A DNA stretch of 64,000 bases, taken from contig NZ_JAASAG010000001.1 in assembly GCF_012726265.1 (NCBI RefSeq), positions 248,001 through 312,000 on the forward strand, in the 5' to 3' direction. The translations under genes and the position numbers were made by a program. Each line of letters begins with the position of its first letter. Within the stretch, counting starts at the first letter, position 1. The notes beneath the pieces were generated by a model. It had not been told where the DNA came from and did not search any database. It worked only from the letters and a program-made list of their open reading frames with translations. Below are positions 48,628 through 58,961 of this stretch, one piece after another. Source of the DNA: Streptomyces sp. HNM0575. Lineage in GTDB: Bacteria; Actinomycetota; Actinomycetes; Streptomycetales; Streptomycetaceae.

Positions 48628-49926
48628 TCAGGCCAGGGCGAAGTACCGCAGCCACACGTACACCGCCGCCAGCGCGACCGTCACGGCGGTGACGACGAGA
48701 CCGTACTTGGTGAAGTGCCAGAAGGTGATGGGCGTCCGGTTGCGTTCTGCGATGCCGAGCACCACGACGTTGGCGCTCGCGCCGATCGCGGTGGCGTTCC
48801 CGCCGAGGTCCGCGCCCAGCGTCAGCGCCCACCACATGACGTGGTCGCTGCCGCCGCCCATGCTGTGGACGAGATCGGCGGTGACGGGCGCCATCGTGGC
48901 GACGTACGGAATGTTGTCGACCACCGCCGACAGCACCGCCGAGCCGCCCAGCATCAGCATCGAACCGCCCAGCTCCCGCTGCCCGATCGCGCCCGCCAGC
49001 GCCTTCGACGCCTCGCCGACGACGCCTGTGCCGATGAGCCCGCCGATCATCACGAACAGTCCGGCGAAGAAGGCGAGCGTCGGCCACTCGACCTCGGAGA
49101 GGACCTCGCCGGTCCGCACCGAGGAGACGGCGACGAGCAGCCCGGCACCCAGCAGGGCGACGACGCTCGGCTCGAAGTGCAGCACGGGATGCAGCACGAA
49201 GCCCGCGACGACCAGCCCCAGCACGATCAGGCCCTGCACCAGCAGCCGCCGGTCACGGATCGCCTCGCGCTCCTCCAGCGCCATCACCTCGGCCGCGCGC
49301 TTCTCGTCGTGCACGAACGCGTCGCGGAACAGCAGCCGGCACAGGGCGATGAGCACCAGCGTCAACACCACGGCGAGCGGCGTCAGATGGACGACGAAGT
49401 CGTTGAAGGTCAGCCCGGCGCGGCTGGCGATGATGATGTTCGGCGGGTCTCCCACGAGGGTGGCGGTGCCGCCGATGTTGGACGCCATGACCTCGGCGAT
49501 CAGGAAGGGTGCGGCGGGCAGCGCGAGGCGTTCGCACACCAGCAGCGTGACGGGGGCGATCAGCAGCACGGTGGTGACGTTGTCCAGCAGCGCGGAGGCC
49601 ACGGAGGTGATCGCGATCAGCATCGCCATGACCCGGAAGGGCCTGCCGCGTGCCCGCTTCACCGACCAGATCGCCAGGTACTCGAACATGCCGGTCTTCC
49701 GCAGCACGCCGACGATCACCATCATGCCGAGCAGCAGGAAGACGACGTTCCAGTCGATGCCGGTCCTCTGCGAGTAGAACGCGGCCTCGTCGTCGGTCGC
49801 GCCGATCGCCAGCATCAGGGCCGCGCCGCCCAGTGCGGCCGCGACCCGGTGGATCTTCTCGCTGACGATCAGAGCGTAGGCGCCGATGAAGACGGCGATC
49901 GCGGCCCAGCTGTGCCAGTCGTTCAC
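48628..49926 (-). CDS. NhaD/ArsB-type (ion transporter superfamily) membrane transporter
   Basis: The 432-residue protein has about 11-12 hydrophobic segments and the paired superfamily motifs [40 protein letters not shown] and [16 protein letters not shown]. These fit NhaD Na+/H+ antiporters or ArsB-like anion pumps. The neighbouring nhaA gene favours sodium/proton exchange. The GTG start overlaps the nhaA stop by 4 bp, so the two unrelated transporters are co-translated. Confidence 0.9.
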   Translation of the reverse strand: MNDWHSWAAIAVFIGAYALIVSEKIHRVAAALGGAALMLAIGATDDEAAFYSQRTGIDWNVVFLLLGMMVIVGVLRKTGMFEYLAIWSVKRARGRPFRVMAMLIAITSVASALLDNVTTVLLIAPVTLLVCERLALPAAPFLIAEVMASNIGGTATLVGDPPNIIIASRAGLTFNDFVVHLTPLAVVLTLVLIALCRLLFRDAFVHDEKRAAEVMALEEREAIRDRRLLVQGLIVLGLVVAGFVLHPVLHFEPSVVALLGAGLLVAVSSVRTGEVLSEVEWPTLAFFAGLFVMIGGLIGTGVVGEASKALAGAIGQRELGGSMLMLGGSAVLSAVVDNIPYVATMAPVTADLVHSMGGGSDHVMWWALTLGADLGGNATAIGASANVVVLGIAERNRTPITFWHFTKYGLVVTAVTVALAAVYVWLRYFALA

Positions 49927-51125
49927 GACACCGACTCCGTGTTCTCGCTCGCGTCCTGCGCGTCCCGCGCGGCCCTGTAGCGGACGTCGCGGGTCTTCAG
50001 CACCGCGCACGCCACTGCCGCCGCTGCCAGCGAGCCCGTCAGCACCGCCGCCTTCACGCTCTCCGCCGTGCCGGGGTCCGTGAACGCCAGCTCCGTCACC
50101 AGCAGCGACACCGTGAAGCCGATACCGGCGAGCGCCGAGACACCCGCGATGTCGGGCCAGGCGAGCGCGGGATCGAGGCGGGCCCGTGTGAAGCGGGCCG
50201 TCAGATACGTGCCGCCGAAGACGCCCGCGAACTTGCCCGCGAACAGGCCGAGAAGGACGCCCAGCGACTCCGGCTGCCGGAACATCCCCGCGAGCGCCGG
50301 GCCCGAGACCGTCACGCCCGCGGCGAAGAGCGCGAAGAGCGGAACGGCGACGCCCGCCGAGAGCGGACGCAGCAGGTGCTCGGCACGACCGGCCGCCGAA
50401 GGCCTCAGCAGCATGCCCATGGCGACACCGGCGACCGTGGCGTGCACGCCGCTGTTGTGCGTCAGCGCCCACACGGCCACCGCCAGCGGCACGTACACGT
50501 ACCAGCCGCGCACGTGCAGGCGGGCGTGGAGCACCCGGAAGAGCACCAGCCCGGCCAGGGCGCCGGCCAGCGGCGCCCAGTGGATGCCCGAGGTGAAGAA
50601 GACGGCGATGACGAGGATCGCGCCGAGGTCGTCGACGACGGCGAGCGTGAGCAGGAACGCCCGTAGCGCGGGCGGCAGATGGGACCCGATGACGGCCAGC
50701 ACGCCGAGCGCGAAGGCGATGTCGGTGGCCATCGGCACGGCCCAGCCGCCCAGGCCGCCGCCGCCCGCGTGGCTGACGGCGAGGTAGACGGCCGCGGGCA
50801 ACGCCGTACCGGCGGCCGCGGCGACGACCGGCAGCGCCGCCGCGGCGGGTCTGCGCAGCTCGCCCGTGACCAGCTCCCGTTTCAGCTCCGCCCCGGCCAC
50901 GAAGAAGAAGACGGTGAGCAGGCCCTCGGACGCCCAGTGGCGTACGGACATCTCGAGACCCAGCGACGTGACGCCGAAGCGGAAGGAGCCCGCGGTCTCG
51001 TACGAGCCGCTGAGCGGTGAGTTCGCCCAGGCGAGCGCGGCGAGCGTCGCCGCGAGCAGCACGATGCCGCCGGTGGTCTCGGTGCGCAGGACTTGGGCGA
51101 GGCGGGGGGTCGACCGCGGGAACAT
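49923..51125 (-). CDS. nhaA: Na+/H+ antiporter NhaA
   Basis: The 400-residue protein matches NhaA over its length ([69 protein letters not shown]). The two essential aspartates of the ion site are present ([10 protein letters not shown]). It exports Na+ in exchange for protons. The ATG is preceded by AGGAGCG. It leads a three-gene minus-strand operon with the NhaD/ArsB-type gene and the CBS gene. Confidence 0.95.
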   Translation of the reverse strand: MFPRSTPRLAQVLRTETTGGIVLLAATLAALAWANSPLSGSYETAGSFRFGVTSLGLEMSVRHWASEGLLTVFFFVAGAELKRELVTGELRRPAAAALPVVAAAAGTALPAAVYLAVSHAGGGGLGGWAVPMATDIAFALGVLAVIGSHLPPALRAFLLTLAVVDDLGAILVIAVFFTSGIHWAPLAGALAGLVLFRVLHARLHVRGWYVYVPLAVAVWALTHNSGVHATVAGVAMGMLLRPSAAGRAEHLLRPLSAGVAVPLFALFAAGVTVSGPALAGMFRQPESLGVLLGLFAGKFAGVFGGTYLTARFTRARLDPALAWPDIAGVSALAGIGFTVSLLVTELAFTDPGTAESVKAAVLTGSLAAAAVACAVLKTRDVRYRAARDAQDASENTESVS

Positions 51126-51376
51126 GCGTGGACGCTCCTGGTGGCGCGAGGGGACAGGGACGTCCGCAGACGCCGCCGACCAGACTTCCCGGCACACCAG
51201 CACCCCGCCGGACGTGACGCCGCCTGCGACATCGGTCACGCGAACCGTCACGCCATCGGGCACGGCATCCGGCACGAGGTCCGGCACGGCACCGATACGG
51301 CGAGGTGGTGGGCCCACCGTACCGTGCCTCGTACTTCCGTTCCCACGCGTCTTCGCTGCTCCCATACGCTGTCCCG

Positions 51377-52516
51377 GTGGACGAGAGCAGACCGCGCCCG
51401 TGCGGGGGAGACGACGGAGGCGGCGGGACCGAGGAGTTCCTCGGCCGCTATGCGGAGCTGCTGGCCGACGCGTCCGAGACCGGGCGCAGGCCGCGACGGG
51501 ACGAGCTGGAGGCGTGCCGCGCGTTCGGGGAGCGGGCGGCGGAACGCGGCCTCGCGCTGCGCGAGCTCGTCGGCCTGTGCCTCGGGCGCACGCGCCGGCT
51601 GTGGGGCTCGCTGCCCGGAGTCGACCGCGCCGGCACGGCGGCCGAGCGCGCCCGTACGGGAGACGCGGTGCTCGGCGCCGTCGAGATCGCCCTCGCCGCG
51701 GTGGGGGAGGGGCACGAGCGCGCGCAGCGGCTGGCGGTGCGCCAGGAGGAGGGCGAGCGGCGGGAGTTCGTCGACGATCTGCTGCACGGGCGCAGCGACA
51801 TGGGCAGCCTCGCCGAGCGCGCGCAGCGGTTCGGGCTGCGGCTGGCGGGCGTGCACACGGTCGCGGTGGCCGTGGGGGAGGAGAAGTACGACGACGTGCA
51901 CCGCACGGTGCGCCGCATCGAACGGGAGCTGCTGGGGCGCTTCGGGCCGCGGGACGTGCTGCTGTCGACCAAGGAGGGACGTCTGGTGTGCATCGCCGCC
52001 AGCGGCGACCGCGACGTGCTGGAGCACTTCGTGAGCCTCGCGGAGAGCCCGGGCGCGGGCTGTCCCGGGGCGCGGCGCACGGCCGTGGGGCGGGAGCACG
52101 CGGGCGCGGGCGGCATCGTACGCAGCTATGAGGAGGCGCTCGGCGCCCTCGAACTCGCGGACCGGCTCGCCCTGGACGGAGTGCGGATGAACGCCTCCGA
52201 GCTGCTGGTCTTCCCCGTGCTGCTGCGGGACCGGGGCGCGATGGCCGATCTGGTCGGGACCGTGCTCGGGCCGCTGACGAAGGCGCGCGGCGGAGCGGAG
52301 CCGCTGCTGGAGACGCTGACGGTGTGCGCCGCGTCCGGCTATGTCAACGCCGAGGCGGCGCGGCGGCTGGGCCTGAGCGTGCGCACGCTCTCGTACCGCC
52401 TGGAGCGCATCCGCACCCTCACCGGCTACAGCCCGGCCGATCCGTTGCAGCGCTTCACGCTGGAGGCGGCGGTCATGGGGGCCCGGCTGCTGGGATGGCC
52501 CGCGAAGGAGCTGTGA
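51377..52516 (+). CDS. PucR/CdaR-type helix-turn-helix regulator
   Basis: The 379-residue protein has an N-terminal helical region ([20 protein letters not shown]), a central sensor-like region ([20 protein letters not shown]) and a C-terminal HTH_30 domain ([30 protein letters not shown]). It resembles PucR-type regulators shortened at the N-terminus. It is divergent from the nhaA operon across 251 bp, so that operon is a possible target. The start is GTG. Two strong hairpins follow the gene. Confidence 0.9.
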   Translation: MDESRPRPCGGDDGGGGTEEFLGRYAELLADASETGRRPRRDELEACRAFGERAAERGLALRELVGLCLGRTRRLWGSLPGVDRAGTAAERARTGDAVLGAVEIALAAVGEGHERAQRLAVRQEEGERREFVDDLLHGRSDMGSLAERAQRFGLRLAGVHTVAVAVGEEKYDDVHRTVRRIERELLGRFGPRDVLLSTKEGRLVCIAASGDRDVLEHFVSLAESPGAGCPGARRTAVGREHAGAGGIVRSYEEALGALELADRLALDGVRMNASELLVFPVLLRDRGAMADLVGTVLGPLTKARGGAEPLLETLTVCAASGYVNAEAARRLGLSVRTLSYRLERIRTLTGYSPADPLQRFTLEAAVMGARLLGWPAKEL

Positions 52517-52662
52517 GGGCTCGACGGGGCGGCCGGATCTCTCCGCGGGGAAGTGCCCGCCGGGGGGCGGCGGTTGTCACACTCATGTGGTGAAGTGTTC
52601 CGGGACGCGGCACGCGCGCGGGCATCGCCTGCGCGTGGCGCCGTCGCTCACAGGACGTCAGA

Positions 52663-52707
52663 AGCCCGCCGACATTGCCGGATTCTGGCAATGTGCGCCG
52701 GCGGGCT
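52663..52707 (+). terminator. Two-tier hairpin after the PucR-type gene
   Basis: AGCCCGCCG (52663) pairs with CGGCGGGCT (52699). ACATTGCC pairs with GGCAATGT inside it over a 7-nt loop, with a 4-nt bulge between the stems. It lies 146 bp past the stop. The 52517-52662 segment holds no gene. Confidence 0.55.
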
Positions 52708-52745
52708 CGGGTGTCACGATGGGCGTGCGCCGCGAGGCGCCCGGA

Positions 52746-52790
52746 CACCGGGCCGATGCCCTCGACGGGGGTGAGGGCATCGGCCCGGTG
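52746..52790. terminator. Perfect 18-bp bidirectional hairpin
   Basis: CACCGGGCCGATGCCCTC pairs perfectly with GAGGGCATCGGCCCGGTG over a 9-nt loop, between the convergent PucR-type and LysM genes. It should stop transcription from both sides. Confidence 0.75.
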
Positions 52791-52887
52791 TGTTCCCGGC
52801 GCTCTTCTCGCGGGACGGCCGGCTGCCGGGAGTCGGCAGCCGGGGCCCGGCCCGGCCCACGTCGGGGCCGGGGCCGGAGGGGAGGGC

Positions 52888-53532
52888 TCAGCCGATTTGC
52901 AGCTTCTGCCCCGGGTGGATCACGTCGACGTCGCCGCCGATGACGGACTTGTTGTTCTCGTACACCTTCTTCAGGCCGACGCCGTGGGACTCGGCGATGG
53001 AGCCGAGGGTGTCGCCGGGCTTCACGGTGTAGCCGCCCTTGCCGGAGGAGTGCGAGCCGCCGCCCGACGACGTGCCGCCGGACGAGGAGCCTCCGGAGGA
53101 CGAGTCGTCGTCCGATGCGCCGCCGGGTGACGAACCGCCGGCCGGTGTCGCGCCGTCGTCGGCGCTCAGCCCCGCCTGACCGGCGCACGCCCAGGCGCCC
53201 GGGCCCTGCCGGTCGAGCAACTTCTCGGCGGTGGCGATCTGTTGTTCCTTGGTCGCCTGGTCGGCGCGCGGCGCGTACTTCGTACCGCCCGCCGCCTTCC
53301 AGCTCGAGTCGGAGAACTGGAGGCCGCCGTAGTGGCCGTTGCCCGTGTCGGCCTGCCAGTTGCCACTGGACTCGCACTCGGCGACCTTCTCCCAGGTGCC
53401 GGTCGAGGCGGCCTGGGCCCCGGGCGCGGTCACCATCGGGAGGGCGACGGCGGCGCTTGCGACGCCGCCGAGGACGGCGAGGCGTGCGGCCTTCGCAGGC
53501 CCGCGGTTACGGCCGTTTCCGGAGAACAGCAT
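52888..53532 (-). CDS. Secreted Rpf-like transglycosylase domain protein with LysM
   Basis: The 214-residue protein has a long Sec signal (basic start, LAVLGGVASAAVALPMV, cleavage after APGAQA). A resuscitation-promoting-factor-type domain follows (WEKVAECESSGNWQADTGNG, HYGGLQFSDSSWKAAGG, with the catalytic Glu in CESSGNW). After an Asp/Ser/Gly linker comes a C-terminal LysM domain (YTVKPGDTLGSIAESHGV). It should cleave or remodel peptidoglycan outside the cell, aiding germination and growth. ATG 53532 is preceded by AGGAAAC. Confidence 0.93.
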   Translation of the reverse strand: MLFSGNGRNRGPAKAARLAVLGGVASAAVALPMVTAPGAQAASTGTWEKVAECESSGNWQADTGNGHYGGLQFSDSSWKAAGGTKYAPRADQATKEQQIATAEKLLDRQGPGAWACAGQAGLSADDGATPAGGSSPGGASDDDSSSGGSSSGGTSSGGGSHSSGKGGYTVKPGDTLGSIAESHGVGLKKVYENNKSVIGGDVDVIHPGQKLQIG

Positions 53533-53557
53533 GTGAGTGTTTCCTAACGATCGCGGA

Positions 53558-53582
53558 GTTCGCCACAGCTTCCATGGCGAAC
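53558..53582 (-). promoter_or_regulatory. 8-bp stem-loop in the Rpf/LysM leader
   Basis: GTTCGCCA pairs with TGGCGAAC over a 9-nt loop, 26 bp before the start codon. It could influence translation or mark an operator. I found no clear c-di-AMP riboswitch in the 53533-53770 leader, although such genes often carry one. Confidence 0.4.
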
Positions 53583-53770
53583 GTGTCGAGCGATGGCGAC
53601 CGTAAGCACACCGTCCCGTACGGGCAAAAACCGCCACGAGTGATCCCTCAACTCCCGGAAACCGCCCGGGAATCGCCATCGGCCCAGGTCACCCGGACGG
53701 GTGCGAAACAGACAACCGGGCTTCCGCGGGGCACCTGCGGAGAGAAGGGTCACACCGCCCGGGTGGCACG

Positions 53771-53799
53771 GCCGCCGCCGGTACCGGACCGGCGGCGGC
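53771..53799 (-). terminator. 12-bp hairpin after the ABC permease gene
   Basis: GCCGCCGCCGGT pairs with ACCGGCGGCGGC over a 5-nt loop, 59 bp past the permease stop. It likely separates that operon from the Rpf/LysM gene. Confidence 0.6.
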
Positions 53800-53857
53800 A
53801 CCGGACCGGCGGCGGTCAGCTCGTCACCACCGGCGGCCCGCCCCGTCCCTCGGGCCG

Positions 53858-56341
53858 TCAGCCCGCGCGCTCCCGCACGACGCGGGCGACATCGAGGCGC
53901 TGCACCGCCCGTACGGCCGGAAGCTGGGAGAGCAGCGACGCGGCCAGCACAGCTGCCGCCGCCCCCGCTACGACCGGCCAGCCGATCTCCAGCCGCATCG
54001 ACAGCATGTCGCTGGAGAACGACTCCAGCGACGCCCGGGCCGCCGCGAAGCCCGCGGCGAGGCCGACGGGCAGGGCCAGCACCGTGGCCGTCAGATTCTC
54101 GGCGGCGAGCAGCCCGGCTATGCGGCGCAGCGGCACGCCGGAAGCGCGCAGAGTGGCCAACTCATTCGTGCGTTCTGCGATGTTGACGGTCATCGTCACG
54201 TGAATGACCGTCAGCGCCAGCACGCCGCCCAGCAGCAGCATCACGCCGACGAACACCCGGAAGAGCGTCATGTAGCGGTCGGTCTGCCGCTTGACGGCCT
54301 TCGAGTCGGCGTATGCGACGACGCCGTCCAGCGCGGTGACCTCCTCGCGGATCCGGTCGTGCGAGGAGGATCCGGCGGGTCCCGGGGTGCCCGGTCCCGA
54401 GGCTGCGGAGCCGGACGTGGCAGGGCTGGAGGTGAAGCGCAGCGCGTAGCCGTTGGTCCCGAGGCCGGTCGCCGCCTCGACGGTGGCCTGCGTGCCGTAC
54501 AGCGCGCTGCCCATGGGCTCGTCGACCAGGCCCGACAGCCGCACCCGCCGCTGCCCGCCGTCCGCGGTGCGCACCGTGAACCGGTCGCCGGTGGACAGGT
54601 GCAGCCGGGCGGCGAGCGCCTTGCCCGCCAGGACCCCGTCCGCGGGGAGCCGCCGCTCCGCACCGCCGGGCGTGCGGAAGCCGTGCATGGCGGTGTGCGG
54701 CCGGTACCCCGTCAGCGGGGTGCCGTACGACTCGCCGTTGGCCGTCGCCGTGACCCGCGCGGTCGTCGTGGGCTCGACGGCGGCCACCCCGTCGACGGAT
54801 CGCAGCGCACGGGCCAGACCGGCGGTGTCCCGGCTGGCGGCGTGATCAGCGCCCGGACCGGCGCCCCGATCGGCGTCCGAACCGGCGCCCGGACCGGCAC
54901 CGGCGGCCGTCGTGACCGTGGCGTCCTCCCGCTGGACCGTGCCGAACTGCGTGTCCATGGCGGCCTTCATGCTCGTCGCCAGCCCCGCGGACGCCAGCAC
55001 CAGCACCAGCGCGAGCACACCGCCCAGCATCGTCGCCAGCGTCCGGCGGCGGCTGCGGCCCAGCTCGCGCAGGGCCAGCCGCAGTGTCAGCGGCAGCCGC
55101 CGCGCCCGCGCCAGCAGCCTGCTCCAGGGGCCCGGCGGGCCCAGCGTGCCGCCGTCGCCGCGCATGGACTCGGCGGGTGCGGTGCGTGTCGTCGCCCACG
55201 CCGGGGCGGCGCCGCCCACCAGTCCCACGGCCACTCCGAAGAGCAGGCCCGCCGCCATCACCCATGGCCGCCGCTCCACGAGGGTGTAGGGGATGCCGAG
55301 TTCGGCGGTGTAGGCGTGCGTCATCGCCGTGGTCGCCACCGCCCCCAGCGTGACGCCCAGCACGGCACCGCCAGTGCCCGCGAGCACCCCGTGACCGAGG
55401 TAGTGCCGCGCCACGGTGCCGCGCGGCGCTCCCGCCGCGAGGAACGTGGCGATGACCGTGCGCTCGGACAGCACCAGCCGCGTGATCAGCACGTACGCGG
55501 CCACGGCGGCCGCCGACAGGAACAGCACGGGGAAGGCGACGGACAGCTGCGAGAAGCCGTCGAGGTCCTCGTTCAGCGCGGCGTCCGATGGCTGCTCCGA
55601 CCGCGGCTGCACGTCCGTGGCGCCTGCGGCGCGGAGGCGGCGGGTGACGGCGTCGGTCGCGGCCTCGTCGCCTCGGGCCGCGTCGCTCAGCCGTACGAGG
55701 GTCTGCGGCGTGCGCCCTGCCAGCTTGTGTACGGACGCCTCGGGCGCGAAGAACACCGCGAAGTCGTGCGGATCTCCGAGGACTTGCTGGCGGGTGAGGG
55801 CGGGCCACAGATACTCGGGAGAGTCGGCCACTCCCCGCACCGTCGCCTTGCGCCAGCGCGAATCGTCGTGCATCCGCACCGTGTCCCCGGGCGACAGCCC
55901 GAAGGTCCGCGCGGTGTGCCGCTCCACCAGCACCCCGGAGGTGTCGCCCGCCCGCGGACGGTGCCCCGAGACGACGTCGACCCTGTTCACGTCGGGCCGG
56001 CTGCCCGCGGGCGTTCCCGTGACCCGGCCCAGCACTTCCGTGCCGCCGGCACGGACAGGGAGCCGGCCCTGCGTACGAGTTGACACGTACTCGACGCCGT
56101 CCGCCGAGCGTGCCGCGGCGGCGACCTTCCGCGCGTCGCCGCCCGAGGCGGTCAGATCTGCGAAGTGCAGCCGCGAATAGGTGTGTTCGTAGCTGGACCC
56201 CAGATTGCGGTAGGCGTCGTAACCGGAGACGAACAGGAGCACGCCGACCATCACGGTCACGCCGATCGCCGCGAACTGGGGCAGCCGGCGCCGCAGATCA
56301 CGCCGCGTCTTCGCGAGCAGGACCCTGTGCATGCCGCTCAC
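53858..56341 (-). CDS. FtsX/MacB-type ABC transporter permease
   Basis: The 827-residue protein has an N-terminal membrane helix ([19 protein letters not shown]), a large extracytoplasmic domain, two FtsX-like permease blocks ([20 protein letters not shown] with [16 protein letters not shown], and [18 protein letters not shown] with [20 protein letters not shown]) and several further helices. A Gly/Ala-rich repeat ([18 protein letters not shown]) interrupts the second extracytoplasmic domain. It starts with GTG overlapping the ATPase stop by 4 bp. Such systems export peptides or lipids, or shape the envelope. Confidence 0.93.
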   Translation of the reverse strand: MSGMHRVLLAKTRRDLRRRLPQFAAIGVTVMVGVLLFVSGYDAYRNLGSSYEHTYSRLHFADLTASGGDARKVAAAARSADGVEYVSTRTQGRLPVRAGGTEVLGRVTGTPAGSRPDVNRVDVVSGHRPRAGDTSGVLVERHTARTFGLSPGDTVRMHDDSRWRKATVRGVADSPEYLWPALTRQQVLGDPHDFAVFFAPEASVHKLAGRTPQTLVRLSDAARGDEAATDAVTRRLRAAGATDVQPRSEQPSDAALNEDLDGFSQLSVAFPVLFLSAAAVAAYVLITRLVLSERTVIATFLAAGAPRGTVARHYLGHGVLAGTGGAVLGVTLGAVATTAMTHAYTAELGIPYTLVERRPWVMAAGLLFGVAVGLVGGAAPAWATTRTAPAESMRGDGGTLGPPGPWSRLLARARRLPLTLRLALRELGRSRRRTLATMLGGVLALVLVLASAGLATSMKAAMDTQFGTVQREDATVTTAAGAGPGAGSDADRGAGPGADHAASRDTAGLARALRSVDGVAAVEPTTTARVTATANGESYGTPLTGYRPHTAMHGFRTPGGAERRLPADGVLAGKALAARLHLSTGDRFTVRTADGGQRRVRLSGLVDEPMGSALYGTQATVEAATGLGTNGYALRFTSSPATSGSAASGPGTPGPAGSSSHDRIREEVTALDGVVAYADSKAVKRQTDRYMTLFRVFVGVMLLLGGVLALTVIHVTMTVNIAERTNELATLRASGVPLRRIAGLLAAENLTATVLALPVGLAAGFAAARASLESFSSDMLSMRLEIGWPVVAGAAAAVLAASLLSQLPAVRAVQRLDVARVVRERAG

Positions 56342-57087
56342 CAGTCCACGTCGGTGGCGTCGGCGGGCCGGGAGTTGCGCTCGACCGAGTCGACACGTCC
56401 GTCCCGCATGGTCACCACCCGGTGGGCCATCCGCGCGACGGCGGCGTTGTGCGTGACCATCAGGACACCGCGCCCTCGGCGGTTGGTCTCCTGGAGCAGC
56501 CGCAGCACGGCCTTGCCCGTCGACACGTCCAGGGCGCCGGTGGGTTCGTCCGCGAGCAGCAGATCGGGGTCGGTGGCGAGGGCGCGGGCCAGCGCCACGC
56601 GCTGCTGCTGGCCGCCGGAGAGCTGTGCGGGGAAGCGGTCGACACGGTCGCCGAGCCCCACGGACTCCAACAGCCCGGCGACATCGCGCCGTTCGCCGCG
56701 GCCCGTCAGCTCGACCATCACCTCGACGTTCTCGCGGGCCGTCAGCGTGGGCACCAGATTGAAGAACTGGAAGACGAAGCCGACGTGGTCGCGCCGGAAG
56801 CCGGCCAGCTCGCGAGGGTTCCTGCCGGTCAGATCCACGCCCGCGACCTCCAGCGAACCGCCGCTCGCCGGCTCGATGCCGCCCAGCACGTTCAGCAGCG
56901 TCGTCTTGCCCGAGCCGCTCGGCCCCAGCACGACCGTCAACTCACCCGCGTCCAGCTCCAGATCGACCCCGTCGAGTGCGGCGACGGCGGCCTCCCCGGT
57001 CCCATACCTCTTCGACAGACCGTGCAGCTTCGCACCGCCCCGGAGCGCGGCACCGGTGCGGGTGTGCGCTGTGCTCGTGTTCGTCAC
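56338..57087 (-). CDS. ABC transporter ATPase (MacB/LolD-like)
   Basis: The 249-residue ATPase has Walker [10 protein letters not shown], the Q-loop region [20 protein letters not shown], signature [16 protein letters not shown], Walker [13 protein letters not shown] and the His-switch MVTHN, all intact. It powers the FtsX-type permease encoded next. The GTG start overlaps the stop of a small ORF that connects it to the TetR gene, giving one coupled operon. Confidence 0.95.
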   Translation of the reverse strand: MTNTSTAHTRTGAALRGGAKLHGLSKRYGTGEAAVAALDGVDLELDAGELTVVLGPSGSGKTTLLNVLGGIEPASGGSLEVAGVDLTGRNPRELAGFRRDHVGFVFQFFNLVPTLTARENVEVMVELTGRGERRDVAGLLESVGLGDRVDRFPAQLSGGQQQRVALARALATDPDLLLADEPTGALDVSTGKAVLRLLQETNRRGRGVLMVTHNAAVARMAHRVVTMRDGRVDSVERNSRPADATDVDW

Positions 57088-57281
57088 GGCTTCCTCCCCT
57101 GTTCGTCCGGTCTGTGACTGCCGTGCGGCTCGTACGGCCCGCTCGGCTCGTGCTCGTCTCGCGGCTCGTGCTCGCCGTACGGTCCGTGTCCGCCGTCGCG
57201 GTACGGGCTGTGTTCGCCGTACGGACCGTTCATCGGGCGCTGTCCGCCGGGCGCCCGTCTCCGGGGCGGGTCATCAGGCAT
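57084..57281 (-). CDS. Small His/Gly/Tyr/Glu-rich ORF linking TetR to the ABC genes
   Basis: The 65-residue ORF starts at ATG 57281, 8 bp inside the 3' end of the TetR gene, and stops with TGA overlapping the ATPase GTG. It is low complexity with repeated GPYGEH, DEHEP and SHRPDEQ motifs and no membrane segment. Its exact bridging of two genes suggests it is translated. Whether the peptide has a role, perhaps metal binding through His and Glu, is speculation. Confidence 0.5.
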   Translation of the reverse strand: MPDDPPRRRAPGGQRPMNGPYGEHSPYRDGGHGPYGEHEPRDEHEPSGPYEPHGSHRPDEQGRKP

Positions 57282-57885
57282 CGGTCGCGGGGGCGATGCG
57301 GGCGAGACGCGAAAGAGGGCCCGCCACGGAGATCCTCGTGGCCGACGGGTCGATGAGACGGTGCAGCACGAGCCCGTCGATCGCGGCGCCCAGCAGCAGC
57401 GCGGTGGCCTCCGCGTCGTCCGTGCTCCCCGAACTGCCCCCGTCCGTACCGGCATTGGCGGTCCGCAGCCACTCGGCGACCCCCGCACGCCATTCGCCCA
57501 GCATCTCCGCCAGCCGTGCGCGCAGCCGCTCCTGCCGTGTCGAGGCGAGCATCATCTCGCTGAACAGCACCGTCGTGGGGTCCTCGGCGCTGTACTCCGC
57601 CACCATCCCCAGCAGTTGCGCCACGCCCTGCGACGGATCGTCCGCCCGCGCCATCGCCTCCGCCGCGCGCTCCATCTCGCGCTGTGCGGCGTCCAGCGCG
57701 GCCTCGATCAGCAGATCGGCGACGGTGGAGAAGTGGTAGTGGACCAGGCCGGGCCGCAGTCCGGCCCGGTCCGCCACCCGCCGCGTGGTCACCGAGCCCC
57801 AGCCGTCCTCGACGATCAGCTGCGCCGCGGCGTCGAGCAGTCGCCGCCGGGTCTCGTGCCCGCGTTCCGCGGATGTCGGGGTCAT
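57274..57885 (-). CDS. TetR-family transcriptional repressor
   Basis: The 203-residue protein has a TetR HTH in residues 10-60 ([40 protein letters not shown]) and a variable helical ligand domain with a short Gly/Ser loop near 160. It heads the operon with the ABC transporter and likely represses it until a ligand binds. ATG 57885 is preceded by GGAGCGAG; longer starts would add an unrelated Arg-rich segment. Confidence 0.92.
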   Translation of the reverse strand: MTPTSAERGHETRRRLLDAAAQLIVEDGWGSVTTRRVADRAGLRPGLVHYHFSTVADLLIEAALDAAQREMERAAEAMARADDPSQGVAQLLGMVAEYSAEDPTTVLFSEMMLASTRQERLRARLAEMLGEWRAGVAEWLRTANAGTDGGSSGSTDDAEATALLLGAAIDGLVLHRLIDPSATRISVAGPLSRLARIAPATDA

Positions 57886-58017
57886 GCTCGCTCCACTCGG
57901 TGCTGTGCGGGAACGGGCGTGGGCGCTCGTGCGCGGCTGCGCCGTCCTCCTGGGCCGGGCCCACGTCTGCCGCATGTACGACTCGGGCATCCGGCTGGGT
58001 CACTTTGGTCGCTTGGC

Positions 58018-58046
58018 TTGGGCGTCCGGCTTGGTCGAACGCCCAA
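58018..58046. promoter_or_regulatory. Inverted repeat between TetR and GNAT genes
   Basis: TTGGGCGT (58018-58025) and ACGCCCAA (58039-58046) are perfect inverted repeats 13 bp apart, within 160 bp of the TetR start. They are a candidate TetR operator. The rest of the 345-bp gap (57886-58230) holds no gene I can support. Confidence 0.45.
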
Positions 58047-58230
58047 CTACGCTCAACGTACGCCCCCGCGGCGCTGCGCGCCAGCCCCGCCCGGGTGGGA
58101 AGCTGGACGGAGCCGGCCCCGGCGGCCGGTGGCACACCGGGGTGATCGGCACACCGGGTGCCCGGCGGACACCGGGGCAGGCGACGCCGGAACGCAGACG
58201 CACCAGAACGGAAGCGAGCGTGGGGCCGTC

Positions 58231-58872
58231 GTGACGGTGATCCGTACTTTCGCGGAGGGCGACCGCGCCGAGCTGCGCCGCCTGTTCCGCAAGGCGGGGG
58301 AGGGCGCCCCGACGGCCTCGATGTGGGGGCACGAGGAGTCGGAGGCGGCGATCTACCTCAAGGCGTACATGGACCTGGAACCGGAGTCGCTGTTCGTCGC
58401 CGAGGTCGACGGGGTCCTCGTCGGCTATCTCGCGGGATGCCTCGACCACTCGCGGTTTCCGCGCGAGAGCGAGCGGATCGCGCGGGCCATCAGGAGGTAC
58501 CGGCTCATGCTGCGGCCACGTCCCGCGGCCTTCCTCGCGCGCAGCGTGCTCGACCTGACCCGTGCCGCGCTCCGGGGCGAGCCGACGGCGTCGGACTTCA
58601 CCGACGACCGCTGGCCCGCGCACCTGCACATCAACGTGCTGCCGGAGGCGCGGGGGACCGGGGCGTCCGACGAGCTGATGGGCGCGTGGTTCCGCCGCCT
58701 CCGGGAGAACGGCTCACCGGGTTGTCATCTGCTGACCCTGGCGGAGAACACCAGGGCCGTGCGGTTCTTCGAACGCGTGGGCTTCGCCAAGTACGGGTCC
58801 AATCCGCTGGTCCCCGGGATCCGCCACGACGGCAGGCGGGTACACCAGCAGACGATGATCTGGAACCCCTGA
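58231..58872 (+). CDS. GNAT family N-acetyltransferase
   Basis: The 213-residue protein has a GNAT core: an N-terminal substrate region (ELRRLFRKAGEG, LFVAEVDGVLVGYLAG), the acetyl-CoA loop INVLPEARGTGASDELM with the Q/RxxGxG-like turn, and LTLAENTRAVRFFERVGFAK. It acetylates an amine of unknown identity. The start is GTG. It is divergent from the TetR gene and convergent with the metalloprotease gene. Confidence 0.9.
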   Translation: MTVIRTFAEGDRAELRRLFRKAGEGAPTASMWGHEESEAAIYLKAYMDLEPESLFVAEVDGVLVGYLAGCLDHSRFPRESERIARAIRRYRLMLRPRPAAFLARSVLDLTRAALRGEPTASDFTDDRWPAHLHINVLPEARGTGASDELMGAWFRRLRENGSPGCHLLTLAENTRAVRFFERVGFAKYGSNPLVPGIRHDGRRVHQQTMIWNP

Positions 58873-58876
58873 CCCG

Positions 58877-58951
58877 GCCCCGTTCCGGCGCGGTCCCGCC
58901 CCGGCCCGGTCCCGCCCCGGCCCGGTCCCGTTCCGGCCCCGGCCCGGCCGG
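58877..58951. repeat. 15-bp CGGCCCGGTCCCGCC-type repeats
   Basis: About five imperfect units of CGGCCCGGTCCCGCC fill the gap between the convergent GNAT and metalloprotease genes. Regular G/C-rich dyads could assist termination. Confidence 0.6.
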
Positions 58952-58961
58952 GAACGGCTCC

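Noticed and set aside
53533..53770. c-di-AMP (ydaO) riboswitch before the Rpf/LysM gene
   Set aside because: I looked for the conserved G-rich and GGGUGAAUC-like core and did not find it, only a simple 8-bp stem-loop.
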